Assembly (NCBI GenBank): GCA_030015575.1
Contig: CM057339.1
Coordinates: forward strand, 772,102,809-772,166,808
DNA from: Agapanthus africanus
Taxonomy: Eukaryota; Streptophyta; Magnoliopsida; Asparagales; Amaryllidaceae
Direction of reading: 5' to 3'
DNA length: 64,000 nucleotides
Part shown: piece by piece, positions 9,857 to 21,130 of the stretch
Numbering within the stretch: position 1 is the stretch's first letter
How the letters are laid out: the number at the start of each line of letters is the position of its first letter
Made by a program: the position numbers and the translations under genes
Notes under the pieces: generated by a model
Database searches by the model: none
What the model was told of the DNA's origin: nothing
What the model saw: the letters and a program-made list of their open reading frames with translations, nothing else

Positions 9857-11678
9857 ATGGCTTCTCTTCCCTACTTTCCTTTTACTCGCTCGGACGCCGC
9901 TTTTCCGCAATCGCCGTCGGATGAGGAGGCCATGGCGATGATCAGGGACTGTACTAGTTTGTTCCTATGGGGAGTTTGGTATGGGCACATCATCCGGAGC
10001 CGCTGCAGCTTTACTTGTGAGACGCCAACAGAGCCTCTCCGCCCAATATCGCTGATGAAGCGTCCGCAGACCGCTTATGCGGTGGAGGTGGCTATTGGAC
10101 TCCTATAGGCCGGCTTGAGCCGTCAACAACTGGGATACCCAACCAGCCCTTGCCGGCCATAGATATTTTGGGGCGCCGATCTGTCAATGTGAAGCCCAAC
10201 CCTGAGGACAAGTTTATAAGGTAGAGGTTACCCCTCGCCACCCAGTCGGCTATCTTCCTTGGCCTCGATATGTTCTCTTCGCCCATCGTGCACGGTTGCA
10301 GAAGGTTGGGTATATCAAGCGGTGCACGTGTCTCTTTTTCATTACCCGGCTCCTCACGTCTGGTAGGTTAAAGCTTACCTGAACCAATGGAATCTTCTCA
10401 CCAACACCTTCTTGCTAAGGGATTGTGAGGTCTCGATTTCACTGGAAGAGTTTCGCGAGATCTCCGGGTTGTCGATCAGGGGAGAGCATTATGAAGAGTT
10501 TATGCCTCCCGATGAGTATGTGTTCATGACCGTGCCTACTACGCTTGACGGCTTGATGACTGAAAATGCCGTTCGTCATAAGTACCCCAGTCTAATCAAG
10601 ACTCTGGGTATTTTCGAAAAGCTGTTCGCGGAGTCAAAAGGACAGGGCGTCACCTTTAAGAGCTTCATCGCCAGTTTTCTCCGTGAAGATGTTTTATCAA
10701 AAGAGGCTCCGAAATTTGCGAACATTAATGACCCTTTTGGGTTTGGGCTGAATAAGCTGCCGGCCAAAGAAGAAGACTTGCCGCAGTTTTACATTCCGGC
10801 CTCATCGGCCATGCCTTTCGATGAAATTGCAGCCCCTGGTATGGACGAAGAGACCTTCTTCGTCGGCTTTATCAGTCTTTGGCTCAGTTGGTTAGCCATG
10901 CCGACGCATCGACGCTTCATGAGATCTTCCGTCTTCTACCCCGCTCATCACATAGCCGAAGGGGCATGGCTGGCCGTTGGCATCACGGGACTGTCGCATC
11001 TTTATCATGGATTAAGTTTGCGGCCAACACTTCAACCCCAGGTACAGACGTCGTGAATTCCTCCCTCCACTTCTTTATGTTGTGGATCGAGATGCATGTA
11101 TCGGGAGCATTCGCAACGCATCGGCGGCCTGATTTCTATGATTCCTACACCTTCCCGCGGGTTATGAGGTTGGTGAATGCTTACGCTCCTGATCCGACCC
11201 AGCTAGGAGCCATCCGTGTGCTGCTTAACCCGTACTCCAATGAGGGTGGGATGGTTTTTAGCGACCGAGTCCTCTCTGCTCCCACAAGGCATATCCAGCA
11301 GTTGTTTGATCTGTCGAACGGTGGAGCATCGTATTTAAAGCCTAAGGAGATCATGCATCTGTACTCGATTAGGGCGGGCTACTTGGTGTTCCGTAAAATA
11401 ACGCGGCCCTTTTTATACGGTACAATCTGCACCGCTTCGCCCAGCAGTTGGGCTATAACCAGGGTGTCCCTTTCGAGGCGTTCTTAGTTGAGCCTACACC
11501 ATCTCTAGAAGTCACGCGTGACGTCGCCCATCATATCATGCGGCTGAACACCGGATCCCGTTTCATGATCCCCGAGGCTGACTATATTCCAAGGTGTGTG
11601 GGGTCTTTTACGGGTTGGTATCGTCATCGAGTCGGTCCCATCATTGCCGAGGAGAGGCGGGTACTCTTTGAATGTTGA
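9857..11678 (+). pseudogene. Tat-1 antisense gene, plant-mobile-domain-like N-terminal region
   Basis: It starts MASLPYFPFTRSDAAFPQ. Past a stop at 10106-10108, a frame through 10260-11056 shows VYQAVHVSLFHYP, a TAG at 10364-10366, YLNQWNLLTNTFLLRDCEVS, LEEFREISGLSIRGEHYEEF, then LSWLAMPTHRRFMR and GAWLAVGITGLSHLYHGLSL. Frame changes near 11035 and 11418 lead to LYSIRAGYLVFRK, then YNLHRFAQQLGYNQG and IPRCVGSFTGWY. This wording resembles the plant mobile domain (PMD, Pfam PF10536 type) carried by many plant transposons and by the host MAIN/MAIL proteins. Its role in the element is unknown. The family match is from memory of motifs, with no search run. Confidence 0.65.
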
Positions 11679-12429
11679 TCTTCAGCTCCGTTCCAACCCA
11701 CTGGTGTTCCGTTGCGGCCACGGACAGTGGTTCGCCCTCCATTGAGGGATAGCGACGTGGTTCTTATCCCGAAAGCCGCAGAAACATAATCGACTCCTTG
11801 CACTATTGGGATGCCAGTGCGCACTGAAACTCAAGCAACGGCCTCCGATGAAGTGCCACCGGTAGTGCCATCAGCGGTGGTGTCATCAGCAGTGATGTCG
11901 CTAAAAGAGGATACCGGAAGCGAGGTTGGCCAATGTCGCACCAAAGCGCCAAGGGGAAGTAAGCAATCCTCTTCTAGTGTTAGCTCCAACTCAAAAAGGA
12001 GGAAGAAAACAGTAGCTGGCTTGCTTGACCTTTTGCTGGAATCTGAGCCTATTGTTCAAGACGAATCTATATTCATGCAAGAGCCGGATGATGGTCTTAT
12101 TTACCCTGGCTCATCCGCTGAGGAAGCTGCGCAATTGGCTGAAGTTTTAAAGCACTCGAAGGATGAGATCGAGAATGTGCACATCCCGAAAAAGCCCTAC
12201 CCCCCGGTTATCTTCTATGAAGATCCCCCATCGCTACGGAGAGTACATATAGGTCCTCTACGAAGGGAAGACGAAAGAGCCTTCAAGCAGCCCATCTCGG
12301 CTGCTTTTGAAGATGAGCTGGCACTGAAGACCGGTGGACATGAATCCGCATTTGAAGCCCGGCGAGCACATTTCCTCAGGAAGGAATGACGGCTTGAAAA
12401 AGCCATCCTAGAAGCGCCCTGGCGTATCG

Positions 12430-12512
12430 GTATGCATGTTTTCCGTATTTTTCTTTTGGCAAGTAATTTGTATTGCTTTTTATATCTTCTTATCTTTGCG
12501 AAAACATTGCAG
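12430..12512 (+). other. Predicted intron 1 of antisense gene
   Basis: It has a GTATGCATG donor and an AACATTGCAG acceptor, with a T-rich body of 83 nt. The joined frame reads TSATKEDLSSGRVM and then shifts by one base near 12560 into the acidic repeats. Confidence 0.55.
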
Positions 12513-13051
12513 GGACTTCAGCAACGAAAGAGGATTTGAGCTCAGGTCGTGTCATGACCGTAGTTCTATAGATGTCTCTCATGACACATCGTCAGGTGTA
12601 GAAGAGATCACTACAGCCTCCGTTCCCATTGTGGAACTTTCGGTGGTGACTCTTATTCCTTCGATGTTAATTCCTCCAGTAGAGGTGACCCCATCGGCCG
12701 TGGACCCTATAGATGTCTCTAATGACGCACCGAAAGGTGTAGAAGAGATTGTCGAAGCTGTTCGTTCTATCTCGGAGCTCCCAGTGATGAACTCCATTTC
12801 TTCAGCGTCTGTACTTTCCACAGAGGCGACCTTGCTGGTCATAGACCCAATGGATCTTTCTGGTGGCATCTTGAAGATTGTAGGAAGGACCGCCAAGGCC
12901 ACTGTTCCCTCTTTGGAGCCTGAAGTGGCGGTTGTCGTTCCGCAACTGGAAGCTGCAACGCCAGCAAATATCCCCGATGATGTGCCTGAAGGCGCGGAGG
13001 AGGCTGCCGAAGCTGCTATCCCTCCAGTTCAAGGCGAGCGGAGCATTGAAG

Positions 13052-13111
13052 GTAATCTTTTACATTTCATTTTAATGATCTCCTCATTATCTGAACTCTT
13101 TTTTCTTTCAG
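13052..13111 (+). other. Predicted intron 2 of antisense gene
   Basis: It has a GTAATC donor and a CTTTTTTCTTTCAG acceptor, 60 nt. Splicing gives GAA across the junction and runs in frame into LQELEAFIVDLSPKKSFQRL. Confidence 0.7.
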
Positions 13112-13234
13112 AATTGCAGGAATTGGAGGCTTTTATAGTGGACCTATCTCCCAAGAAGTCCTTCCAGCGCCTACTTGATATTGCTGCCTTATAGGCGATA
13201 TCCCCGCAAAGCATCGTCCTTTCTTCCGGGCAAG

Positions 13235-13301
13235 GTCGGTATTCTTTGACCCCTTTGCTATATTATCGTTTTTTATAACGATGCTAATACGACCTTTTCA
13301 G
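13235..13301 (+). other. Predicted intron 3 of antisense gene
   Basis: It has a GTCGGT donor, a branch-like GCTAATAC and a CCTTTTCAG acceptor, 67 nt. Splicing keeps the frame open: GQ|VLEADYEVEILGGPE. Confidence 0.7.
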
Positions 13302-13379
13302 TTCTAGAAGCTGACTACGAAGTGGAGATCCTTGGTGGGCCTGAGGATCTTTCAAACCCCATTTGCATGATGTGGGAAA

Positions 13380-13464
13380 GTAAAGCTTTACCCTTGGTAT
13401 TGTTTTGTTTATTCCATATTCGCCGGTCTTATTGACTATTCATAAATCTTAACATCTTTGCCAG
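13380..13464 (+). other. Predicted intron 4 of antisense gene
   Basis: It has a GTAAAGC donor and a CTTTGCCAG acceptor, 85 nt. Splicing joins CMMWE to TLAPLESR, exactly the frame of the long final exon (13465-14156). Confidence 0.7.
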
Positions 13465-14266
13465 CTCTAGCTCCGTTAGAGTCCCGAATCTCTATGCCAC
13501 CGGGCCCATATGCCCGACGTGTGTCAGAAAGGATGGCGAGACAAAGCATTCACTCCTTGTCGGCCCTCATTGAAGATCTTCGTGCTGGTAATTCTGTTAT
13601 GGCCGAAGAATTTGTTGTCGAAGCCAATACTTCTTTACTCTTCCTTACCACTTATCATGACGAAAAATTGGTGCATGTTTGGGTTGAGTATTGTCGTCGA
13701 GTGGAGGCTTGGTTACATAATCTTGAGTGCATACGCCTTCCTTCCGAGCTTCTAACCGCAAAGGTGAGCCTACGGGGGTGGATTGAGCGGTGTGCCGCTA
13801 ATATACAGTTTTGCGAGAAGTGGCTCCACCGGAAATTTTCGGAGAGGGAGCTAGCCTCAAATGCTTTGGACGAACTCCAGGCTCAACTCACTATCAAGAC
13901 CACCCGTGCGTACGAAATTTGGCGGGTGCTTCAAGAAGCTATCACAGAAGTGGTAGCTCTTGATAAATCCGTTATCTTTACCCGCGAGATGGTTGAAGCT
14001 CATAAAGTTGCTGAAAATGAGCTTGAGAGTCGATTCGCTTCGTATCAGACTCAACAGTCTCAGGCGAAGACCCGCCTTGTGGCAATAACAAAGCTTGAAA
14101 CCGAGGCCGAGCGGAAGAACGATGAACTGACAAACTTATTGCACCATCCACCGGCTTGAAGAATTTTTTTTATATTCTCCTTTTTTGTATCTACTCCTGA
14201 ATGAGAATATCTTGTATTCATTTTGATTCTTTTATGAAATGTACCTTGTATTCATTTGGATTCATG

Positions 14267-14272
14267 AATAAA
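14267..14272 (+). terminator. Poly(A) signal of antisense gene
   Basis: AATAAA sits about 110 bp after the stop codon, preceded by repeated TTGTATTCATTT, a U-rich/UGUA-like far-upstream pattern typical of plant 3' ends. Confidence 0.55.
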
Positions 14273-15083
14273 AGACAAATTTTATTTCATACTGGCGTGT
14301 CCTTTTTAGCAAATGTGTCTTGTAGATAGTCTATCTTGATCTCCTTGTAGGACAGCGATGGCTTAGGAAACAGGTTCAGGTCTGCCGCCTAAGACTTTTC
14401 AACTTTATGAGCCGTAAGGGTTTCATAAAGGGTTTTCTCCCTACGAGTCGAGAGAATCCCGTAGGTGTATTTTTTCCTCAGGATTCATGAGGATTCCTAA
14501 GTGCGTTCTCTCTTGAGAGTCGTAAGGATCTCACAAGAGAATTTTCCCCCTTACAAGTCGAGAGGACTCGTAAGTGGTTGTTTCCCTCATTGTCGATATT
14601 CGACTTTGGAGAGTGTGGCCCGTGAATCGTTTGCAATAATCCATCTTGGACTGACTTGCAGGGCTCCAGTGCTTAGGAAACAATTCCTTATCCCCATTGC
14701 CTAAGACTTTTCCCTACAAGTCGAGATGAATCGAGAAGTTCTCGCAAGGACGCTAATTTCCTTACGAGTCGAGACGAATCGAGAAATTCTCGCAAGGATG
14801 TCCTAACGTCACAGTTAACTCCTGCTAATAGAAGTCCGTTAGGGTCTGTGGTACTAGGGTTTTTTACCCGTCGTACCGCCGCATTGGCCGGTGTGTTCCT
14901 CGATACGCAATCTTGTTGTTCGAGTAGACCTGCGACTGTCGTGTCTCTGATCCTTTCGGGGGCTGGACAAGACGTCTTTAAGTAATCTTCCAGGTAATAT
15001 TACCGTCGAAAGAGCAAGCGTTAGGGATATTCCATGTCGCTTTTTACTTGAGATTAGGCTCAGTTTGGGAGCCCCGATGAGCC
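14273..15083. repeat. Tat-1 spacer, left part, with a 230-bp repeat copy
   Basis: No gene is seen. 14350-14580 carries one copy of a unit built from GAGCCGTAAGGG, AGTCGAGAG and AGTCGTAAGGATCTCACAAG motifs. Two further copies lie at 18110-18338 and 18450-18680. A local doublet of GTCGAGA-GAATCGAGAA-TCTCGCAAGG follows at about 14719-14800. Confidence 0.65.
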
Positions 15084-17275
15084 ATGACTGCAGGGTTACC
15101 TAAAACGGCAGCAAGGTTTTGGGAGGTATCGTCCATGCCAAATTCAAATTTTTGCCCTAACAAAGAATCGTTAACTAGAAATCGACGGAAATATAAAATG
15201 CAAACACTTTGCAAGTCTAGTGAGCAAGAAATACAACCTTTGTAGACCGGTCCTTCACTTCAATAGCTCCGTGTAGTAGTCCCTTTCGCTGCGATCGTGA
15301 ACTCCGGACTGTAGAAAGGATCCCATGAAGAAACAAACGTGCTAGCTTCGATGTCCTAGAGGCCGAAGATGATCTACGTCGAGGAGACACTAACCCAAGA
15401 TATCTCTTCACTAATTGTGAAATTAGTGAAGCAAACGCCCTGTACTAAATGGAAAGTAGTAAAGGATGATGAAGTAGGAATTTTGCTCACTTTAGATTTC
15501 ATATTCTCACTCATTTTCTCACATCTCCATTGAAGCTAGAAAGCTTGAGAGTAAGAAGGAGAAGAATGAACTCATATGAATGAATGATCCCCATGAATTA
15601 TTGCAACCATGGGTGAGTTAAGCCCTCATGCCTAACTCATGTAGAGAATTAACCATGGGCTATAGTTAAGGGTTGGGTTAACAAAATATCCTAAGCTAGA
15701 CAAAAGAGTGGACTTTGTCCATGTTTCTACAAGCTTCATCCAAGCTTGACAACATTGACCAAGTCTTCTCTCTTTTGTTTATAACTTAAGAAATAAATAG
15801 AAACCCTAACTTAACCCTAGCATGGTTTAAGTCTCATACACCCATCTTGCATGTATCATCAAGCATGACACAAAATAATATATACTTGCATATATCACAT
15901 ATATATAATGTGCACAAACCAAGTGAGAAAAGAATCATAATTGAGCTAATACTAGTTAATATAATGTAATATATCTAATATATAATTATACATTAATTTA
16001 TTAAATCAACTCTTGATTTAATAATCCGGCTATATCATATATAACCGACTAATATCATATGTAACAACTTATCCAATCAACACTTGATCCAATAACCCGG
16101 CTATATCTCATATAACCGACCAATGTCACAAATCGCGAGAATAGAATACGGTATCTCATATCGTATTAATCTCGGTCCCGCACATATCACATATGTGCTC
16201 CTACTCCTTTTCGCTTGAGCCAGGAAACCCCTGTGTAGGACTCTAAAGACTTGTCAATACGCCGGCAGTAGGTGATGATCATATCAAACACCCACAAGTC
16301 GCAAGCGGTCTTCTAAACGTAACGGCCACCTGGGTATTGAGCGATCATAAAATCAACAAGCAAGCCTGCTCGCACTCCTGCGAATCCAATCAGTAACACT
16401 ACCGTACAGTTCGGTCTCTTCGTCTGATATGTCGCATATCTCGTCTAGGGGTGGTAAACGTCAGACCCCAGTAACTCGATAAGTCGTGTCGATATGAGGC
16501 TCATAACGGGTCGAGAAACTACTGATAACACTTACCAGTATATCTCTAAAGCATCCCTGGCCAGGGACTTCCTGCTATAGCCAATCGAGCACAGCGCAAC
16601 ATCAGCTCCCCATACCGGGAGAGACGAAACCCCTCCTATTGCTCATTGCCTCCATGTGACTCGGGACTGTACCCAAAAGCCACCATTTTTCACGTTCTCT
16701 TGAACGTGGTAAGGTGGAAATCAAAGCACAGTGGGAACCACACAATACTTTATGACGATCTCGGGTCTACAGACTAACATGTACCAGTGTCACTAGAGAA
16801 CTGCCATCTGACGTGAGGTATAATACCATCTGGGAGTTCTCGGCGAGTCCGTCCAGTGTACCCAGTCTCCACTGAGCACCCGTATACTATCTATGATGTC
16901 AAACACCAATGGATATGGGATCATCTATCGCCCATCTACATGGGTCGAGAAGCTATACGCTAGTCTACACTGGTATATCGATGCCCTGTCTCGATACACC
17001 CACGACTAGGAACATTTGAAGGATGTACTTAGCGACTACACTGTCCCCACTAGTATGATCTGCATCATACTCCTGGTAGTCAAGTACTCATCCAAAGGGC
17101 TTTATCAACATGTAACATAGAGACAATCAGAGTATATGTTAAGATAAAGAGCAAGAAGATAGCATACTATCATGTCGAGCAAGAAAGTCCTCCATATATA
17201 TGTCCAAGCATCCACTACAATATACATCGTATGTACAGTAATGGCCTCTAGGACATACATATCACTAACAATGAC
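15084..17275 (-). mobile_element. Angela-family solo LTR (15089-17270) with ATGAC duplications
   Basis: The minus-strand LTR runs from TGTTAGTGATATGTATGTCC at 17270 to AGGTAACCCTGCA at 15089, 2182 bp. It is flanked by ATGAC at 15084-15088 and 17271-17275. It matches the LTRs of Angela-1 and Angela-2. No internal sequence is present, so it arose by LTR-LTR recombination after insertion into Tat-1. It is a young layer of the nest. Confidence 0.93.
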
Positions 17276-19274
17276 CACTCCGCGCTGGAGTGGGATGATC
17301 TCCGATAGTCTTTCAGGTCTCATTTGAAGTGTCGTCAAGACCCTGAAGCTAGGGATCTTCCTTTGCTTCGTTTGTTGACATCATGTATACAATATTGCGA
17401 TGAATGTCAAAGTTGTCTCTGGGTTGTCTGTGCACCGTCGAGATTCGGAACTAGGGGACTTTGTCGCGGCTCTGTTTTGCTGACGCCGTATCTACTTCTG
17501 GTTGGAATAAGAAGGAACGCCGTTGTTGATTTCTAGGCTATAGATGTAGCCATCAAGATCTAGCTTCCCTTTGATGAAGCCTGGTGGGATAATGTGGTTC
17601 CCTTTTTGTTTGTGTCCATGGATTGTATACAGGGGTCGATGTGATCTCACCTGCAGGGCAAAAGTTTCATTTTTTTGTTTGTTTCCGCGATGCTCTATCA
17701 TTTCAGCTTTTTATATCGCGAAAGTCGCGATCGCCCAATCATTTCGGGTATTTTTTCGCGGTGCCGAATCATTTCGGCTGTTTTTTCTTTTTACTCGCTT
17801 TTTATTGCGAGTTGCCAAAACATTTCGGCTATTTTATATGCATACATTTTACTCGCTGATTCTTACTGCGAGTTGCTCTATCATTTCGGATATTTCATAT
17901 GCATTTTGGCTCACTGATTTTTATTGCGAGTATGGAACTCAAGATCTGATACCAATCTTAGCATCAGCATCGCTGCGACTGGAATATTGCCAGGAGCAAG
18001 TAATCATTTGTCATGAAAGGACTTGGAATTTGATACCGATTTAGGCATCAGCATCGCTACAACTGAGATATTTCCAGGAGCGAATCATCATTTGCCTTTG
18101 TCGATTCGAACAAAGGTGGCTTAGCAAACAGGGTTAGGATCCTGTCGACTAAGGCTTTTGACTTCATGAGCCGTAAGGGGCTCATAAAGGTGTTTCTCCC
18201 TACAAGTCGTGAAAATCTCGTAGGTGCATTTTCTTCTTAGGAATCGTGAGGATTCTTAAGTGTGTGTTCTTTTATAAGTCGTAAGGATCTTACAAGAGTG
18301 TTTTCTCCTTATAAGTTGAGAGGACTTGCAAGTGTCGTTCATCAAATGGAGAAATTTCGCGCCATTGGTGGAACTTGGTGGGGGAAACATTTATTTGTGC
18401 CCGTGGATTGTATACAATGTCAATATTAAACTGATTGTAGGGCAACTTAGGGAGTGTGATGGCTTAAGAACAGGTTCAGATCCCTGTAACTTGAGGCTTT
18501 TGAATCCTACGAGCCATGAGGGTCTCATAGGGGGAATTCTCCTTACAAGTCATGAAGATCTCGTAAGTGTAATTTCTCTTTAGGGATCGTGGGGATCCCT
18601 AAGTGTGTTGCTCTCTTGTGAGTCGTAAGAATCTCACGTAGGTATTTTCTCCCTTCAAGATCGAGAGGACCTTGCAAGTGTGCATGAATTTTTTTTACGA
18701 GTCTGCGCCCTTTCGGGTTTTCACGAACTCGCCGACAGTCCTGCTGTTTTTACTCACGGAGCCCTTTCGGGTTTTAATCCGTGCTCATTTCTCTTGTGTA
18801 CGTACTGTTTTTTTTTTTGCACGATGAAACTCTCGAGAATAGTTTTGTCACATGTGACCCTTTTGTTTGCCGGCGGGATTTGAGTTGCAGTCCTCACCGC
18901 TGGGACTTGTGGACTTGCACTCCATTATTGTCGTGTTTGAGGCGACATTGTTAGTTTAGGGACATCTCGGTCCGTTGTTAGTTTAAGGACATCTCGGTCC
19001 AATGTTAGTTTAAGTACATCTCGGTCCATAGCTAGTTTAAGGACATTGCGGTACGTTGTTAGTTTAGGGACATTTTGGTCCGCAGCTAGTTTAAGGACGT
19101 TGCGGTCTGTTGTTAGTTTATGGACATTTCGATCCGCAGCTAGTTTAAGGATGTTGTGGTCCGTTAGGATTTTGATGCGAGGCTTCGCCGGATACTACTT
19201 ATAGAGTTTGGACTCAGGAAGATAGCGAGCAGACACGAGCATCGTAATCCATCATTAACCTAAGCCGTGACTTA
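17276..19274. repeat. Tat-1 spacer, right part: tandem repeats and LTR-like fragments
   Basis: No credible gene is seen. The 157-codon frame at 17571-18044 is made of repeat. Contents are: a 50-60 bp array based on CCNAATCATTTCGGCTATTTT (about 17690-17935); two 230-bp repeat copies about 345 bp apart (18110-18338, 18450-18680); a phrase GTGGATTGTATAC (17621 and 18402) also found in the LTR (about 6646); and the 27-bp array at 18950-19165. Arrays of this kind in the 3' untranslated part of Tat elements are known as seeds of satellites. Confidence 0.7.
18950..19165. repeat. 27-bp minisatellite, eight units
   Basis: Starts at 18950, 18977, 19004, 19031, 19058, 19085, 19112 and 19139 are exactly 27 bp apart. 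The consensus is G(T/C)TAGTTTAAGGACAT followed by TCGGTCCG. The same unit with the same period occurs in the LTRs (tagtttaa at 6926, 6953 and 6980, and around 29420-29480). Confidence 0.92.
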
Positions 19275-20554
19275 TCAAGCGTAGTATTTTTTAAGGAACC
19301 GGCCGTTTATTGGCTGAAAAGGTCTTTCGCCATGCATATCCATGAGCAAGTAGGCCCAGCCTTGGTAGACATTGTCTATGATGTATGGGCCCTCATAGTT
19401 CGACTCGAATTTCCTCCATTTGGCATGGTTGGGGATCATAGGTCTTTTGACAACTAGCACGAGTTTGCCTTGGCGAAATGCTCTTGGACTAGTTAGTCTT
19501 TCGTATGAGCGCGTCATCCTTGCTTTGTAAGCTTCTAGGTTTTGCTGCGCCATAAGACGAGTTTCATCGAGGGCATCGAGCTCTTCAAGCCGAAGGTGGT
19601 TTCTTGATTCGTCAACTCATGTCGGGCCGCCACTCGTAAAGAGGGTAGATCTATCTCCAGGGGCAGAACCGCTTCCGTTCTGAATACCAATGCGAATGGC
19701 ATTGTATTCGTGGCCGTTTTGAACGTGGTCCGATAAGCACAGAGAGCTTCATGCAATCTCTCGTGCCAATCTTTTCTATTTTTTGGACACCGTCTTCTTT
19801 ATGATCTTCGTCAATGTTTTGTTGAAAGCCTCAGCTAAACTGTTAGCTCGGGGGTTATAGACTAAAGAGTATCTCCAGTCTATTTTATGCCGCCGTGCGA
19901 AGTGGATGAACTTATAGCTTCTGTAGGCCGGCCCATTATCCAAGATGAACCGTCACGGAGTGCCGAACCGGTAAATGACATGTGTCTTGAAGAAATGGAG
20001 GATTTTATCCGTCTTCACCTCTCTTAACGGTATTGCTTCTGCCCACTTAGAGAAGTAATCGGTTGTTGCTAGTATGAACCGATGTCCTTTGGATGATGCT
20101 GGCTCTATGGGCCCAATTATATCGGTTCCTCACATTTCGAATGGCCGGCTAGCCAGCATTGGGTGTAGCGGATTTGGATGCTGGTGGATGAAGTTCCCGT
20201 GAATTTGGGACGAGTGACACTGCTTCACATATTCAAGGCTGTCCTAAATCATTGTGGGCCAATAGTATCCCATTCTTTTGATCTTCAGCTTCATCTTTGG
20301 CCCGACTTGGTGGGAACCGCAGAGTCCGTCATGAGTTTCTTGGACGACTCTCCTTGCTTCTTCTGGTCCCAGACACCTTAGCCACAGACAATCAAATGAT
20401 CTCTTATATAGAGTATCATTGACGAAGGCGAAAGACAGCTCTCTTCATGAGCTGATGTCTTGATGATGTATTTTCGGGCGTATGACGAGATTTGAAGTAG
20501 TCTACAAAGACTCCAATCCTTCGCATTTTCTTCATCCTATATTCGGAAGACAAC
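19275..20554 (-). pseudogene. Tat-1 integrase remnant
   Basis: On the minus strand, CVKQCHSSQIHGNF (end of the HHCC zinc finger) is followed by a stop at the GTDIIGPIEP block (first Asp, near 20120), then GHRFILATTDYFSKWAEAIP, FILDNGPAYRSYKF (second Asp, near 19945) and NSLAEAFNKTLTKI (Glu, near 19830). The C-terminal part (19275-19756) shows LDETRLMAQQNLEAYKARM, then FRQGKLVLVVKRP and KWRKFESNYEGPYII. Stops and frameshifts near 20125, 19960, 19790 and 19600 inactivate it. No chromodomain is seen, as expected for Tat. Confidence 0.88.
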
Positions 20555-21130
20555 TTATTCGGTCGCTCCCCTTCTTTTAGACGACTTCAGAGATATTTCT
20601 GATGGCGCGAGAATCCGGTGGCTTTGCATAATGATTCTTACGTCATCGAGGTTTTCGTCGGCCAATTTTTTAGCAAGCTTAGCTAACTCATTCGCCTTAC
20701 TATTTTCCATCTGCGGTATGCTTTCCAAGACGTAAGAAGGGATTTGAGTCAGTAATTGCTTCACTCTCTCGCCATATTTTACCAACTCAGGCTTACACGT
20801 CTGATAGTCGCCATTTACTTGGCTGACGGCCACCTGGGAATCTCTATATATGAGGAGGTTTTCGATTCCCATGTCAATGGCGATCTCGAGACCTTCTATC
20901 AAAACTTCATATTCTGCTTCGTTGTTTTTTCTTGGCTCCGTTAAGGACAGGGCAAAACTCATTATCCCTCCTTGTGGAGTCACAAAGATAAGGCCTACCC
21001 GGGCTTTGATTATGGGGGTGATTTGCTTCCGCCACTTCATAGAAGATGCCCCGTCGAAGTAGAGTTCCCATCGGGTATCACTCCCTTCTTTCTCCTCGTC
21101 GATTGCGTCAAACGCGTGTTTATCTGGCAA
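20555..21130 (-). pseudogene. Tat-1 second (archaeal-type) RNase H
   Basis: The minus-strand frame contains WELYFDGASS (catalytic Asp), NNEAEYEVLIEGLEIA (Glu) and YRDSQVAVSQVNGDYQ (Asp). This is the signature of the additional RNase H acquired by Tat-lineage gypsy elements. It is open for 191 codons and followed by MENSKANELAKLAKKL. It lies between the RT and the integrase. Upstream, 21131-21372 carries the usual linker (IVY, stop, AIADFLAEHL) with two stops. Confidence 0.88.

Larger units (their letters stand above)
11681..14156 (+). pseudogene. Tat-1 antisense gene, Ser-rich, acidic-repeat and coiled-coil C-terminal region
   Basis: The segment from 11811 (579 nt) carries a Ser run and a basic NLS-like KRRKK. 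After an intron at 12430-12512 comes an acidic region of four imperfect 40-47-residue repeats (IDVSHDTSSGVEEI, IDVSNDAPKGVEEIV, MDLSGGILKIV, IPDDVPEGAEEA). Introns at 13052, 13235 and 13380 join into one frame leading to LAPLESRISMPPGPYARR and a 220-residue helical, Glu/Lys/Ala-rich tail ending NLLHHPPA. In-frame stops remain at 12387 and 13192, and there is one frameshift near 12560. A nuclear coiled-coil protein is a reasonable inference. No enzyme motif was seen. Confidence 0.65.

Noticed and set aside
17571..18044. A 157-codon frame with repeated ISAI/HFGYF wording
   Set aside because: The repetition comes from a 50-60 bp noncoding array that reads openly in several frames. There is no plausible start context or family.
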